A DNA stretch of 64,000 nucleotides from assembly GCA_049609325.1 (NCBI GenBank), contig JBMYYK010000004.1:30503-94502 (forward strand), read 5' to 3'. This stretch comes from GCA-2733415 sp049609325. GTDB lineage: Bacteria > Bacteroidota > Bacteroidia > Flavobacteriales > Flavobacteriaceae. Both the position numbers and the translations under genes were made by a program. Shown here piece after piece: positions 1 through 9,563 of this stretch. Under the pieces are notes generated by a model. That model was not told where the DNA came from and did not search any database. It was given only the letters and a program-made list of their open reading frames with translations. Each line of letters begins with the position of its first letter. Positions within the stretch are counted from its first letter, which is position 1.

Positions 1-30
1 CACAATTAATAAATTTTATAATACAAAAAA

Positions 31-957
31 ATGAAAGTAACAGTAGTAGGAGCAGGAGCAGTAGGTGCAAGTTGTGCAGAATATATTGCCATTAAAAACT
101 TCGCTTCAGAAGTCGTAATTTTAGACATTAAAGAAGGTTTTGCAGAAGGTAAAGCAATGGATTTAATGCAAACAGCATCATTAAACAATTTTGATACAAA
201 AATTGTTGGATCTACAAATGATTACTCAAAAACAGCAGGAAGTGATGTGTGTGTAATTACATCAGGAATTCCTCGTAAGCCAGGGATGACTCGTGAAGAG
301 TTAATTGGTATTAATGCAGGAATTGTAAAGTCTGTGTCTTCAAGTTTAATTGAGCATTCTCCAAATACAATTATCATTGTTGTATCTAACCCAATGGATA
401 CGATGACATACTTAGTACATAAAACTACAGATTTACCAAAAAATAGAATTATTGGTATGGGTGGAGCGTTAGATTCTGCACGTTTCAAGTACAGATTAGC
501 TGAGGCTTTAGGAGCACCTATCTCTGATGTAGATGGTATGGTAATTGGAGGGCATTCAGATAAAGGAATGGTGCCATTAATCAATAAAGCAACTAGAAAT
601 AGTGTAAAAGTTTCTGAGTTTTTATCAGAAGATAGAATGGATCAAATTGTTCAAGATACTAAAGTTGGTGGAGCAACTCTTACAGGCTTGTTAGGAACAT
701 CTGCGTGGTATGCACCAGGAGCAGCAGTTTCAGCAATGGTTCAAGCTATTGCTTGTGATACTAAAAAGATTTTCCCTTGTTCAGCATTATTGAATGGTGA
801 GTTCGGATTAAATGATTTATCAATCGGAGTGCCTTGTGTATTAGGGGCTAATGGAATCGAGAACATTGTTGAAATTAGTTTATCTGATGCTGAAAAAGCT
901 AAATTAGCTGAGTCTGCTGAAGGCGTAAAGAAAACAAATGGATTATTAGAATTATAA
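31..957 (+). CDS. mdh: Malate dehydrogenase
   Basis: NAD-dependent oxidation of malate to oxaloacetate in the TCA cycle, cytoplasmic. The 308-residue length and sequence fit the LDH-like malate dehydrogenase family of Bacteroidota. The N-terminus carries the Rossmann glycine motif GAGAVGAS. The mobile-loop region PRKPGMTREEL supplies substrate-binding arginines and the catalytic histidine lies in IGGHSDKGMVP. The ATG at 31 directly precedes the Rossmann strand, so the start is secure. The gene is followed by a strong hairpin terminator, so it is probably monocistronic on its 3' side; its promoter lies mostly outside the window. Confidence 0.97.
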   Translation: MKVTVVGAGAVGASCAEYIAIKNFASEVVILDIKEGFAEGKAMDLMQTASLNNFDTKIVGSTNDYSKTAGSDVCVITSGIPRKPGMTREELIGINAGIVKSVSSSLIEHSPNTIIIVVSNPMDTMTYLVHKTTDLPKNRIIGMGGALDSARFKYRLAEALGAPISDVDGMVIGGHSDKGMVPLINKATRNSVKVSEFLSEDRMDQIVQDTKVGGATLTGLLGTSAWYAPGAAVSAMVQAIACDTKKIFPCSALLNGEFGLNDLSIGVPCVLGANGIENIVEISLSDAEKAKLAESAEGVKKTNGLLEL

Positions 958-983
958 CATTCTAAATAATGATATAAAAACAA

Positions 984-1024
984 ACAAAGACCACTTTTAA
1001 CCTTTAAAAGTGGTCTTTGTGCTT
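984..1024 (+). terminator. Intrinsic terminator after mdh
   Basis: A 17-bp perfect stem (984-1000 pairing with 1004-1020) with a 3-base loop lies 26 bases after the mdh stop. Confidence 0.8.
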
Positions 1025-1052
1025 AATTAATAACCAATAAAACCTATAAAAA

Positions 1053-1712
1053 ATGAAAAAAATAATTTTAGCAGTCGCCTTAGTTTGTAGCGCAATCGGA
1101 TTTTCACAAAGTAACCTTAGTCAAGGTGTAGTGGTAGCTAAACAAAGCATGTCTAGTGATAACGAACAAGCCAATATGCAGTTGGCTATGTTAGGAGAAA
1201 TAACTACAACAACATATTTTAAAGGAGATAAATCGCGTTCAGAAACCTCTAGCCCGATGACTGGTAATACCATAGCAATAATGGATGGTGCGGCAAATAA
1301 GATGTTACTTATGATGGATAATCCAATGATGGGTAAAAAATATGCTATAAATGATATGCACCCATCAGAAGAAGAATTAAAAGATGTGTCGGTAGTTAAG
1401 GTAGATGAAACCAAAGAAGTGTTAGGCTATACTTGTACGCGTCATGATGTAGCGTTAATGAAGCAAGGTGTTGAGGTGAAAATGATATTATATACAACAG
1501 ATAAATTGTCTGCAACCTCACAACAAATAGCTGGTTTAGGAGGTAAACTTAAGGGATTTCCGTTGTACTCAGAGATGCAAATGAATCAAATGGGAGTTGA
1601 AATTCTTGTGAAAATGGAAGTCACAGAATTGAAAAAAGAAGCTGTGTCTGATGATAAATTTGATCTGACGCCTTTAGAAGGGTATGAAAAAACTGAGCAA
1701 TTAGGGATGTAA
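1053..1712 (+). CDS. Secreted DUF4412-like protein
   Basis: A 219-residue protein with a clear N-terminal signal peptide (MKKIILAVALVCSAIGFSQ, cleavage probably after the S-Q region). The rest resembles DUF4412-type periplasmic proteins of Bacteroidota: a beta-rich domain that reports methionine-rich stretches (residues about 75-105), a conserved LGYTCTRHDV-like segment and a C-terminal D-L-T-P region. No catalytic motif is visible and the function is unknown. It stands alone between two terminators. Confidence 0.75.
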   Translation: MKKIILAVALVCSAIGFSQSNLSQGVVVAKQSMSSDNEQANMQLAMLGEITTTTYFKGDKSRSETSSPMTGNTIAIMDGAANKMLLMMDNPMMGKKYAINDMHPSEEELKDVSVVKVDETKEVLGYTCTRHDVALMKQGVEVKMILYTTDKLSATSQQIAGLGGKLKGFPLYSEMQMNQMGVEILVKMEVTELKKEAVSDDKFDLTPLEGYEKTEQLGM

Positions 1713-1733
1713 AAGAGACCTATTTATAATCAT

Positions 1734-1767
1734 AAAAAAAACCAACAGTTTTCTGTTGGTTTTTTTA
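1734..1767. terminator. Intrinsic terminator after the DUF4412-like gene
   Basis: Stem ACCAACAG/CTGTTGGT with a TTTT loop, flanked by A7 and T7 runs, so it could work in both directions. It serves the gene ending at 1712. Confidence 0.85.
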
Positions 1768-1799
1768 TAAAGAATTCTTTTAAAAACAAGTAGAATATA

Positions 1800-1830
1800 T
1801 TGGTTTTTCATTTGAGAAAAATTATATTTG
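1800..1830 (+). promoter_or_regulatory. Housekeeping promoter of secDF
   Basis: TTG at 1800-1802, a 20-base spacer and TATATTTG at 1823-1830 match the Bacteroidota primary sigma consensus TTG-N17-23-TAnnTTTG. The predicted start of transcription leaves a leader of about 30-35 bases before secDF. Confidence 0.65.
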
Positions 1831-1869
1831 CTCGTTTTTAAACAAAATTATACCATTAAATAAAACATA

Positions 1870-4800
1870 ATGCAAAACAAAGGAATAGTTAAATTGTTTG
1901 CTTTTTTATTTGTAGCTGTTAGTATTTATCAGCTGTCATTTACATACATAGCAAGCAAGGTAGAGAAAGAAGCAACTGCATTTGCTAAAGGTGCAGATAA
2001 TGCTAATGAATTAGAGAAAAAATATCTTGACTCTATAGGAGGTGAATCTGTAATTGCAGGTATTTCTTATGATTATGCTAAAAAGAGAGTTTTAAATGAA
2101 GGTCTTGATTTAAAAGGAGGGGTAAACGTTATTCTTCAAATATCTGCTAAAGATATCATTAAAGGATTGGCTAATAATACAAAGAATCCAGTTTTTAATC
2201 AGGCATTAACTAGAGCAGATGAATTACAAACAAGCTCTGACGATACATATTTAGAGTCGTTTTTTACTGCGTTTGATGAGGTAAATGCAAAAGGAGGAAC
2301 TCCAACACCACTTGCTGCAACAGATATTTTTGCAAATAAAACATTAGAAGGTTCAGTGAACTTTAAAATGACTAATGATGAGGTGAAGCCTGTTTTAGAG
2401 CAAAAATTAGATGAGTCTATTGAATCTGCTTTTGAAGTTATAAGAAAGCGTATTGATAAATTTGGGGTTACACAACCAAACATTCAGCGTTTAGGAAAAT
2501 CTGCTCGTATTTTAGTAGAGTTACCAGGAGCGAAAGATGTAAACAGAATTAAGAAATTATTACAGAGTACAGCGCAATTAGAGTTTTATGAAACTCACAT
2601 GTTTGCTGAAGCTGCACAATATTTAGTAGATGTTAACAGTAAGTTGAAAGCTGAAGTTATGGCTAAAGATACTACAGCTGAAACTGAAACTCAAGACGAA
2701 ACATCAGCTGATGAATTATTAGGAGCTGAAAACGATTCTATCAATAAGGCAAACGAATCAAACCCATTATTTGAGGTGATGTCTTTAAATCCTTATGGTA
2801 TTCAAGGGCAACCTACATCACGTTTAGCAATTGCTAAGATCTCAGATACAGCAGCAGTAAACAGTTATTTAAATGGTGCTAAAGATTTAAAATCAGGAGC
2901 AATCAAGTATGCTAAATTCAGATGGGGAACTGTATTTACAGCTAGAGACAAAGCTAACTTTGGTATTGCTGAAGATGATGCAAATAGCTATGTGCCTTTA
3001 TTAGCCTTAAAATCTGATAGAGCTGGTGCTCCAGCAATGTTAGGAGATGTAATTACTGATGCAAGACAACAGTATACGCAAACAGGAGATGCTTCTGTAG
3101 GAATTACGATGAATGGTTTAGGGGCTAAACAATGGGCTAAAATCACTGGAGACATTGCTAAGCAAGGAAATACAGTTGCTATTGTTTTAGACGGTATTGT
3201 ATATTCTGATGCCTCTGCAAGACAAGAAATTACAGGAGGACAAACAGAAATCTCAGGAAGTTTTACTTTAAATGAAGCAAAAGATTTAGCAAATGTTTTA
3301 CGTGCAGGTAAATTACCAGCATCTGCAGATATTATTCAATCAGCAGAAGTAGGACCATCATTAGGACAAGAGGCTATTGACAGTGGAAAAATGTCATTCG
3401 CAATTGCCTTATTAATGGTATTTGTTTGGATGATTTTCTATTACGGAAAAGCAGGTATTTACGCTAATATCGCTTTAGCAATAAACATCTTATTAATATT
3501 CGGAATTTTAGCAGGATTAGGTGCTGTATTAACATTACCTGGTATTGCGGGTATCGTCTTAACCATAGGTATGTCGGTAGATGCGAATGTACTTATCTTT
3601 GAGCGTATTAAAGAAGAATTAGCTTTAGGGAAATCTCAAGCTGAAGCAATTCAAGACGGATTTAGTAATGCCTTATCATCTATTTTAGATGCTAACGTGA
3701 CTACTTTCTTAACGGCAATCATCTTATTTGTATTTGGTACTGGACCAATTCAAGGATTCGCAACAACGTTAATGATAGGTATTGCAACATCATTATTTAC
3801 TGCAATTTTCATCACAAGATTATTTGTAGACTGGAACTTCAATAAAGGTGGAGTATTAACATTCTCTACTGGAGCTACTAAAAATTTCATGAAAAACTTA
3901 GCAGTATCTTTCTTAGGAAAGCGTAAAATGGCTTACATCATTTCTGGAGTATTATTAGTTGCAAGTTTAGGATCATTATTTACTAATGGTTTAGATCAAG
4001 GAATTGATTTTGTAGGAGGAAGAACGTACCAAGTGCGTTTTGATCAGGCTATGAATAGTAATGAAGTAGCTGCTAAATTAGTAGATGTATTCGGTTCTGC
4101 TGAAGTGAAAACTTATGGAGGAGATGACCAATTAAAAATTAGTACTAAATATAAAATTGCTGAAAAAGGGTTAGCTGTAGATGCTGAAATCAAAAGCATG
4201 TTATTTGAGCAGTTAAAAAGTTATTTGCCAACTGATATGACACTTGAGCAGTTCCAAAACGGCGCAACAACTGATGCGAAATTAGGAATTGTACAAACCA
4301 TGAAGGTAGGACCAACTATTGCCGATGATATTAAAAAAGCATCTGTTTGGGCAGTATTAGGATCTTTAATAGTAGTATTCTTATATATTTTGATGCGATT
4401 CAAATGGTGGCAATTTAGTTTAGGTGCTGTTGCAGCTGTATTCCATGATGTGTTAATCGTATTAGGAATCTTCTCATTAACGAGCAAATTCATGCCGTTT
4501 AATATGGAAATTGACCAAGCATTTATTGCAGCAATCTTAACGGTTATTGGATACTCTTTAAATGATACCGTAGTTGTATTTGATAGAATTAGAGAGTTCT
4601 TTAATGATAATGAAGATTGGGCATTTGGTAAAACTGTAAATCAAGCTTTAAACTCTACATTAAGTAGAACATTAAATACGTCTATTACAACATTAATAGT
4701 ATTGATTACAATCTTCATCTTAGGAAGTGAATCTATTAGAGGATTTATCTTTGCCTTAATTATTGGTGTAATTGTAGGTACATATTCATCTATCTTTATT

Positions 4801-4896
4801 GCAACTCCAGTTATGTTTGATACTGTTGGAAGCAAAGAATTAAAGAGAGATAAAAAAGAAGAAGACGAGTTAGACGAAGAGGTAGCAGTAGCCTAA
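1870..4896 (+). CDS. secDF: Fused protein translocase subunit SecDF
   Basis: Inner-membrane accessory of the Sec translocon that uses proton-motive force to pull exported proteins through. At 1008 residues it is the fused SecD-SecF form common in Bacteroidota. The SecD half has the N-terminal membrane segment, the large periplasmic P1 region with the motif DLKGGVNV, and the cluster of membrane helices containing the loop GMSVDANVLIFERI-type sequence. The SecF half starts near residue 670 with its own first membrane helix, the motif QGIDFVGGRTY and a second FDRIREF loop. Residues about 265-290 are an acidic low-complexity insertion. The gene is preceded by a good promoter and followed by a terminator. 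Confidence 0.97.
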   Translation: MQNKGIVKLFAFLFVAVSIYQLSFTYIASKVEKEATAFAKGADNANELEKKYLDSIGGESVIAGISYDYAKKRVLNEGLDLKGGVNVILQISAKDIIKGLANNTKNPVFNQALTRADELQTSSDDTYLESFFTAFDEVNAKGGTPTPLAATDIFANKTLEGSVNFKMTNDEVKPVLEQKLDESIESAFEVIRKRIDKFGVTQPNIQRLGKSARILVELPGAKDVNRIKKLLQSTAQLEFYETHMFAEAAQYLVDVNSKLKAEVMAKDTTAETETQDETSADELLGAENDSINKANESNPLFEVMSLNPYGIQGQPTSRLAIAKISDTAAVNSYLNGAKDLKSGAIKYAKFRWGTVFTARDKANFGIAEDDANSYVPLLALKSDRAGAPAMLGDVITDARQQYTQTGDASVGITMNGLGAKQWAKITGDIAKQGNTVAIVLDGIVYSDASARQEITGGQTEISGSFTLNEAKDLANVLRAGKLPASADIIQSAEVGPSLGQEAIDSGKMSFAIALLMVFVWMIFYYGKAGIYANIALAINILLIFGILAGLGAVLTLPGIAGIVLTIGMSVDANVLIFERIKEELALGKSQAEAIQDGFSNALSSILDANVTTFLTAIILFVFGTGPIQGFATTLMIGIATSLFTAIFITRLFVDWNFNKGGVLTFSTGATKNFMKNLAVSFLGKRKMAYIISGVLLVASLGSLFTNGLDQGIDFVGGRTYQVRFDQAMNSNEVAAKLVDVFGSAEVKTYGGDDQLKISTKYKIAEKGLAVDAEIKSMLFEQLKSYLPTDMTLEQFQNGATTDAKLGIVQTMKVGPTIADDIKKASVWAVLGSLIVVFLYILMRFKWWQFSLGAVAAVFHDVLIVLGIFSLTSKFMPFNMEIDQAFIAAILTVIGYSLNDTVVVFDRIREFFNDNEDWAFGKTVNQALNSTLSRTLNTSITTLIVLITIFILGSESIRGFIFALIIGVIVGTYSSIFIATPVMFDTVGSKELKRDKKEEDELDEEVAVA

Positions 4897-4915
4897 TTGT
4901 TTAATGACAAATTAT

Positions 4916-4948
4916 AAAAGTCCGGAGTAGTGTACTTCGGACTTTTTT
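4916..4948 (+). terminator. Intrinsic terminator after secDF
   Basis: Stem AAGTCCGGAGTA/TACTTCGGACTT (one G-T pair) followed by T7. Confidence 0.85.
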
Positions 4949-5063
4949 TATGCATAAAAGCATATAATGTCAATTCATCTAGAAGAAATTACAATTCAGA
5001 ATTTTTATATTTTGTAGCCTGTAATTTTTAATGATATTCGTACTCTATAAATTTGTATAAGTC

Positions 5064-6101
5064 ATGACTAAACAACAGATAAAGAACATATTAAAAATTG
5101 GATTTATCATTGCAAGTATAGCCTCGTTAGCTTTCGTACCATGGTCTATAGTAAAAGCGTGGATCATGCCTTTGCCAAGTTCTGTACAAGAACAACTTAA
5201 CGAAACAATTTCTCAAGGATCAAAAGGTGTTATTGTCTATATTGATAAAAAAGGAGCGAAACCTGAACTCCATACAGCAGGTTGGCATGATGAAATGAAT
5301 AAGATTCCTGCAAAGCCAGATGCATTATTTAAAATTGCAAGTGTTAGTAAATTGTACGTTGCAGTTGCAATAGCTAAATTAGTACAATCCAATCGGTTAT
5401 CTTTAGAGGGAACAGTAGCGTATTATTTTCCTGAGTTGAAGGGAAAGATCCCAAATACAGAGCAGATTACTTTAAAAATGTTGGTGCAGCATCGTAGTGG
5501 TATACCAAATTATACCGATACAGAAAATTACTGGGCAGCACCTAAAGCAACTAATCAAGAAAACCTAGAACTCATTTTCGGACTTCCTGCAAGTTTTGCT
5601 CCAGATGAATCTTATGAATACAGTAACACCAATTATTTGTTACTTAGAGAGTTGATGACGCGAACATTAGGTCATGATTATTTTAAGTTCATTCAATCTA
5701 ATATACTTAAACCTCTTGGTTTACAAAATACATATCAATCCATTAAAGATGTGAATATTGATCATGTAATGAGCGGTTATCATATAGGTCATCCTCTAGA
5801 TTTAAAAACGGATGATATTGGTATGGTAGCCTCAGTAGAAGATGTGGGTAAATTTATTAGAGCTTTAAATGATGGTACAATATTTAATGATGGAGAGCAA
5901 GACCTATATTCCTCAATATATAAATATGAACATAGTGGATGGGTGCCTGGCTACCAAAGTTTTGCTATTTATGATGAAGAGTTGGATGCAGTAATTGTTC
6001 AGTTTACGAGTACAACAGATGCCAAGTTGCATTTGTGGCATTTGTCAGAAATATCCATTAATAGAATAGTTAAGGTTTTGAAGAATAAAAATAACTCCTA
6101 A
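5064..6101 (+). CDS. Serine hydrolase, class C beta-lactamase/PBP-like
   Basis: A 345-residue member of the beta-lactamase-related serine hydrolase family (PF00144 type). An N-terminal membrane anchor (residues about 8-32) suggests the enzyme faces the periplasm. All three active-site elements are visible: SVSK (SxxK, nucleophile and general base), YSN within YEYSNTNY, and HSG within EHSGWVPGY. Family members include carboxypeptidases, esterases and lactamases, so the substrate cannot be assigned. The spacing to the following monooxygenase is only 29 bases, so the two may be co-transcribed. Confidence 0.9.
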   Translation: MTKQQIKNILKIGFIIASIASLAFVPWSIVKAWIMPLPSSVQEQLNETISQGSKGVIVYIDKKGAKPELHTAGWHDEMNKIPAKPDALFKIASVSKLYVAVAIAKLVQSNRLSLEGTVAYYFPELKGKIPNTEQITLKMLVQHRSGIPNYTDTENYWAAPKATNQENLELIFGLPASFAPDESYEYSNTNYLLLRELMTRTLGHDYFKFIQSNILKPLGLQNTYQSIKDVNIDHVMSGYHIGHPLDLKTDDIGMVASVEDVGKFIRALNDGTIFNDGEQDLYSSIYKYEHSGWVPGYQSFAIYDEELDAVIVQFTSTTDAKLHLWHLSEISINRIVKVLKNKNNS

Positions 6102-6130
6102 ATTTAACCCATCAGTAGAAGTTAGTACAC

Positions 6131-7582
6131 GTGAAAAACAACGATATATTTACAAATAAATGGACAGTTTGCATAGAGTGTAAAGGACTAGGAAAAAAAA
6201 GACAAAAAGTTAAAAAAAAACATCGTCGGGAATATCAACTTGCACTTGATGCATATATGCAGTCTGATAAAAACGGTCAGATGCCAATTAAACCTAAAGG
6301 ACATTTGGCTATATGTAAATATTGTAAGGGTACAGGCTTAACAAGCTCAAATGAGTATCCAAAACCAGATGATATGTATCCTCATGTAGCAATTATTGGC
6401 GCAGGTATTGGAGGTGTAGCTTTAGCTGTAGCCTGTTTGCATAGAGGTATACCATTTACACTCTTTGAGCGCGATGAAAGCTTTGATGCCAGATCACAAG
6501 GCTACGGATTAACTTTGCAGCAAGCCAGTAAAGCTATGGCAGGTTTTGGAATTCCGTCATTAGAAAAAGGCGTGGTTTCAACCCGTCATATAGTTCACAC
6601 AACAGATGGGGAAATCATAGGTGAATGGGGAATGCGCAAATGGTTGACTTCTGAGCCAGAAAAAAAAGTGAGAAAAACCAATATTCATATCGCAAGACAA
6701 TCTTTGCGAATGACACTGTTAGAGCAACTAGGTGGAGACACTATGGTGCAGTGGAATCATAAGTTGCAATCTTATAAAGAAGATGACAATGATGCTGTTG
6801 ACTTAAACTTTGACGTAAATGGAGTGGTCAAACATTTTAAAGCAGATTTAGTTGTAGGCGCAGATGGTATTAGGAGTTCAGTAAGAAATCAATTGATAGG
6901 AGAGCACATAACACCATTACGCTATTTGGGTTGTATTGTGATATTAGGCATATGTCCGTTAACAAATTTGAGCAATAATGACCATCCGTTATTAGATTCT
7001 GCTACAGTGTTTCAGACAGCTAATGGAAATGAACGCATATATATGATGCCATATGATTCAGACTCAATAATGTGGCAGTTAAGTTTTCCTATATCAGAAG
7101 ATGATGCAAAAGAACTCAGTCAAAAAGGACCTTCAGCGTTAAAAAAAGAAGCGTGTAGACGATTGCAATGGCATGACCCAATCCCTCAAATTTTATCTGC
7201 AACGGAAGATAATTTGATATCAGGTTACCCTGTGTATGATAGAGAATTGCTAAGCCCAGAGATGCTTAAAAAAAGTGATAAGGTTACTTTAATAGGAGAT
7301 GCTGCACATCCTATGAGTCCGTTTAAAGGGCAAGGTGCAAATCAAGCCTTACTAGATGCTTTAGCTTTAGCAAGAGGAATTTATAAAGGATGCAGACCGT
7401 TGTCTAATTGGAGGGGAATAGGTTTAAGAGATAGCGTTCTAAATGAATTTGAGACTGAGATGTTAGCGCGTAGTGCATCTAAGGTGAAAGGCTCAGCTGA
7501 GGCAGCAGAATTTTTACATTCAGATATTGTGCTTCATAAAGCAAACCAACCAAGAGGACGATGTGTAAAAGCTAAGGAATAA
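6131..7582 (+). CDS. FAD-dependent monooxygenase with N-terminal DnaJ-like zinc knuckle
   Basis: A 483-residue flavoprotein hydroxylase of the PHBH/UbiH-like family. The FAD dinucleotide fold starts at GAGIGG (about residue 90), followed by the DG motif GADGIRSS and the second FAD motif GDAAHPMSPFKGQGAN. In front of the flavin fold is an unusual 80-residue extension with two CxxCxGxG motifs (C14/C17 and C62/C65), separated by a Lys/Arg-rich helix; the pattern is that of a DnaJ zinc-binding module and should bind one metal ion. The start is GTG at 6131, chosen because it precedes the first cysteine motif. The substrate is unknown. Related flavoproteins hydroxylate aromatics or antibiotics. Confidence 0.88.
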   Translation: MKNNDIFTNKWTVCIECKGLGKKRQKVKKKHRREYQLALDAYMQSDKNGQMPIKPKGHLAICKYCKGTGLTSSNEYPKPDDMYPHVAIIGAGIGGVALAVACLHRGIPFTLFERDESFDARSQGYGLTLQQASKAMAGFGIPSLEKGVVSTRHIVHTTDGEIIGEWGMRKWLTSEPEKKVRKTNIHIARQSLRMTLLEQLGGDTMVQWNHKLQSYKEDDNDAVDLNFDVNGVVKHFKADLVVGADGIRSSVRNQLIGEHITPLRYLGCIVILGICPLTNLSNNDHPLLDSATVFQTANGNERIYMMPYDSDSIMWQLSFPISEDDAKELSQKGPSALKKEACRRLQWHDPIPQILSATEDNLISGYPVYDRELLSPEMLKKSDKVTLIGDAAHPMSPFKGQGANQALLDALALARGIYKGCRPLSNWRGIGLRDSVLNEFETEMLARSASKVKGSAEAAEFLHSDIVLHKANQPRGRCVKAKE

Positions 7583-7598
7583 AATTACTTAATATACA

Positions 7599-8090
7599 CT
7601 ACAGCTTAGTATAGCTAATTGAATCTCCAGGTACTAATCCCCATAAATCACTTAAGCCAGCATTGATTTCTAAAACGTATTTTGCAGGAGCATCAGACGG
7701 TAATGATTGTTCGTTTAAAGGTTCAGCGTTTTTAATGATATTTATAATGTTGCTATCCGCATCAATATAAATAAGGTCTAAGGAGATGTATGTGTTTTTC
7801 ATATAGAAGCTTCTCTTGTGTAAGTTGTCAAACACAAAGAGCATACCTCTGTTTTGCTTCATTTTTTTGCGGTACATTAGTCCGGTTTGTTGCTCAAAAG
7901 TATTATCAGCTATTTCAATGTCTAGCTCTTGTTTTACAATACCACTACTGTCAATTATTTTAAGATGACCTTCATGTTTGAACTCAACTTTTATTTGTTG
8001 TACGGAGGTGGTTGCTTTGTCTTCTTTACAAGAAAATAGGGTAATAAAGAAGGTAAATAGAATTGAGAGTATTGCGGACTGTTTTGTCAT
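7599..8090 (-). CDS. DUF192 family lipoprotein
   Basis: A 163-residue protein with a lipoprotein signal (lipobox LFSC at about residues 18-21), then a DUF192 domain containing TGLMYRKKM, GMLFVFD and SFYMKN, as usual for the family. Function unknown; the domain is a small beta-barrel in exported proteins. An upstream ATG at 8159 exists in frame but would place 23 residues before the signal peptide and lie inside lgt. The ATG at 8090 overlaps the lgt stop as TAATG, so translational coupling with lgt is likely. That is apt, as Lgt would lipidate this protein. Confidence 0.88.
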   Translation of the reverse strand: MTKQSAILSILFTFFITLFSCKEDKATTSVQQIKVEFKHEGHLKIIDSSGIVKQELDIEIADNTFEQQTGLMYRKKMKQNRGMLFVFDNLHKRSFYMKNTYISLDLIYIDADSNIINIIKNAEPLNEQSLPSDAPAKYVLEINAGLSDLWGLVPGDSISYTKL

Positions 8091-9013
8091 TAGATAGTTT
8101 TTTTGATTGGACGAAACATAAAATATAAGCCAATGATGATAAACGGAATACTCAGCCATTGCCCTGTAGACAATACATTTCCTAAAGAGTCTTCAAACCC
8201 ACCTTGCGATTTTTTATAGAATTCAACTATAAAACGAACGGTCCAAAGTAACACTAAAAATAGCCCAAACATATAAAATGGTTTGTGCTTCTTGTCTGTT
8301 TTCCAATAGGTAAATAGTAAAATGGCAAATACAAAAATGTAGCAAATAGATTCGTATAATTGTGCTGGGTGTCTTAAAGGTACGGCTTCTAATAAATGTG
8401 CAAATTTAGAACTGTTTGCAATGGCGTCATAGGCTTTAGATATATCATTAATACCTGTTAAATTAACAGCTTCTTGAGCTCTATAGTGTTGTTGAATGAA
8501 ACGAAATCCGTAGTCTGAATTTGTAACTTTTCCGATGATTTCAGAATTCATTAAATTCCCTAAACGTACAAATATTGCTCCGAAAGCTACTGGTACAACA
8601 ACCCGATCTAAAATCCATGATAATTTAATGTCCGGATATTTTTTATGATACATGTACATTGCAATAATAACCCCAATTGCTGCTCCATGACTTGCTAAAC
8701 CAGCAATTCCGGTGAATTTAAAAGGGTCTAATCTAAATGGTAAGATAATTTCTAAAAGATGATTTTGGTAATAGTCCCAATCGTAAAAAAAGACGTGTCC
8801 TAAACGCGCCCCTAATAAAATAGAAATTACGGCATAAATGAACAAGGTATCTAATTTTTCTAAAGACACTTTTTCATGATTAAAAATGCGTTTCATAATT
8901 TGTAAGCCCCCAACAAAGGCCACTACAAACATCAAACTGTAATATTTTATAGGTAAAGGTCCTAGTTGAATTAAGGTGTCACTCGGATTCCAATTTATTG
9001 CTAAAAATGTCAT
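8090..9013 (-). CDS. lgt: Prolipoprotein diacylglyceryl transferase
   Basis: Transfers diacylglycerol from phosphatidylglycerol to the lipobox cysteine of prolipoproteins in the inner membrane. The 307-residue protein has about seven membrane segments, the family signature in the form VRLGNLMNSEIIGK, the conserved H of GLASHGAAIG, and HPAQLYES. It overlaps the following DUF192 lipoprotein gene by one base. A loop of about 30 residues (around LTGINDISKAYDAIANSSKFA) lies before HPAQ, an insertion also seen in other Bacteroidota. Confidence 0.95.
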   Translation of the reverse strand: MTFLAINWNPSDTLIQLGPLPIKYYSLMFVVAFVGGLQIMKRIFNHEKVSLEKLDTLFIYAVISILLGARLGHVFFYDWDYYQNHLLEIILPFRLDPFKFTGIAGLASHGAAIGVIIAMYMYHKKYPDIKLSWILDRVVVPVAFGAIFVRLGNLMNSEIIGKVTNSDYGFRFIQQHYRAQEAVNLTGINDISKAYDAIANSSKFAHLLEAVPLRHPAQLYESICYIFVFAILLFTYWKTDKKHKPFYMFGLFLVLLWTVRFIVEFYKKSQGGFEDSLGNVLSTGQWLSIPFIIIGLYFMFRPIKKTI

Positions 9014-9077
9014 AGGGGTTAATGGTCTTTAAAAAAGTAAAGATATATATATGTGTGCGTAAATTCAAGATATAATT

Positions 9078-9530
9078 TTACAAATTCTTATTGTATGTTG
9101 GAATGTCAACTAAGAAGTTATAGCGCTTTTCTTCAAAATCCATTTGGCAATAATAGTGTTGTAACCCATTAGTGACCATAAGAACATTGGCGTTTAACGT
9201 TAAGTTATATCGCGCAATTTGATCAAAGGTAGTCTGAGTAATAGTCACTTTTGGCGCTTTACACTCAATTAAAATATTAATGTTGCCGTTTGGGTGAAAT
9301 ACCACAATATCATACCGCTTTTTTTGTCCGTTTACAAAGAGCTCTTTTTCAACATTAATTAAAGATTTTGGGTAATGTTTTTCTTGTATTAAAAACTGAA
9401 CGCAATGCTGACGTACCCATTCTTCGGGTGTAATGATGATAAATTTTTTCCTGATAACATCAAAAATACTGAGCTTATTTTCGCTATTTTTGAAACGGAA
9501 CTTGTACGATGAAAAATTAAGTTGTTGCAC
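9078..9530 (-). CDS. HsdR N-terminal-like nuclease-domain protein
   Basis: A 150-residue protein of the type seen as 'type I restriction enzyme R protein N-terminus' (HSDR_N_2). The core has PEEWVRQHCVQFLI, KRYDIVVF and ILIECKAPK, giving the PD-(D/E)xK pattern D...ExK. The preferred start is GTG at 9530 (reading VQQLNF), because the first in-frame ATG at 9581 would run into the divergent holA gene. There is no hsdM or hsdS nearby, so this is not a restriction system; it is a stand-alone protein divergent to holA with unknown function. Confidence 0.8.
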   Translation of the reverse strand: MQQLNFSSYKFRFKNSENKLSIFDVIRKKFIIITPEEWVRQHCVQFLIQEKHYPKSLINVEKELFVNGQKKRYDIVVFHPNGNINILIECKAPKVTITQTTFDQIARYNLTLNANVLMVTNGLQHYYCQMDFEEKRYNFLVDIPTYNKNL

Positions 9531-9563
9531 CGTGTAAAAGTAGACAATTTTCAGTGAGAATTT

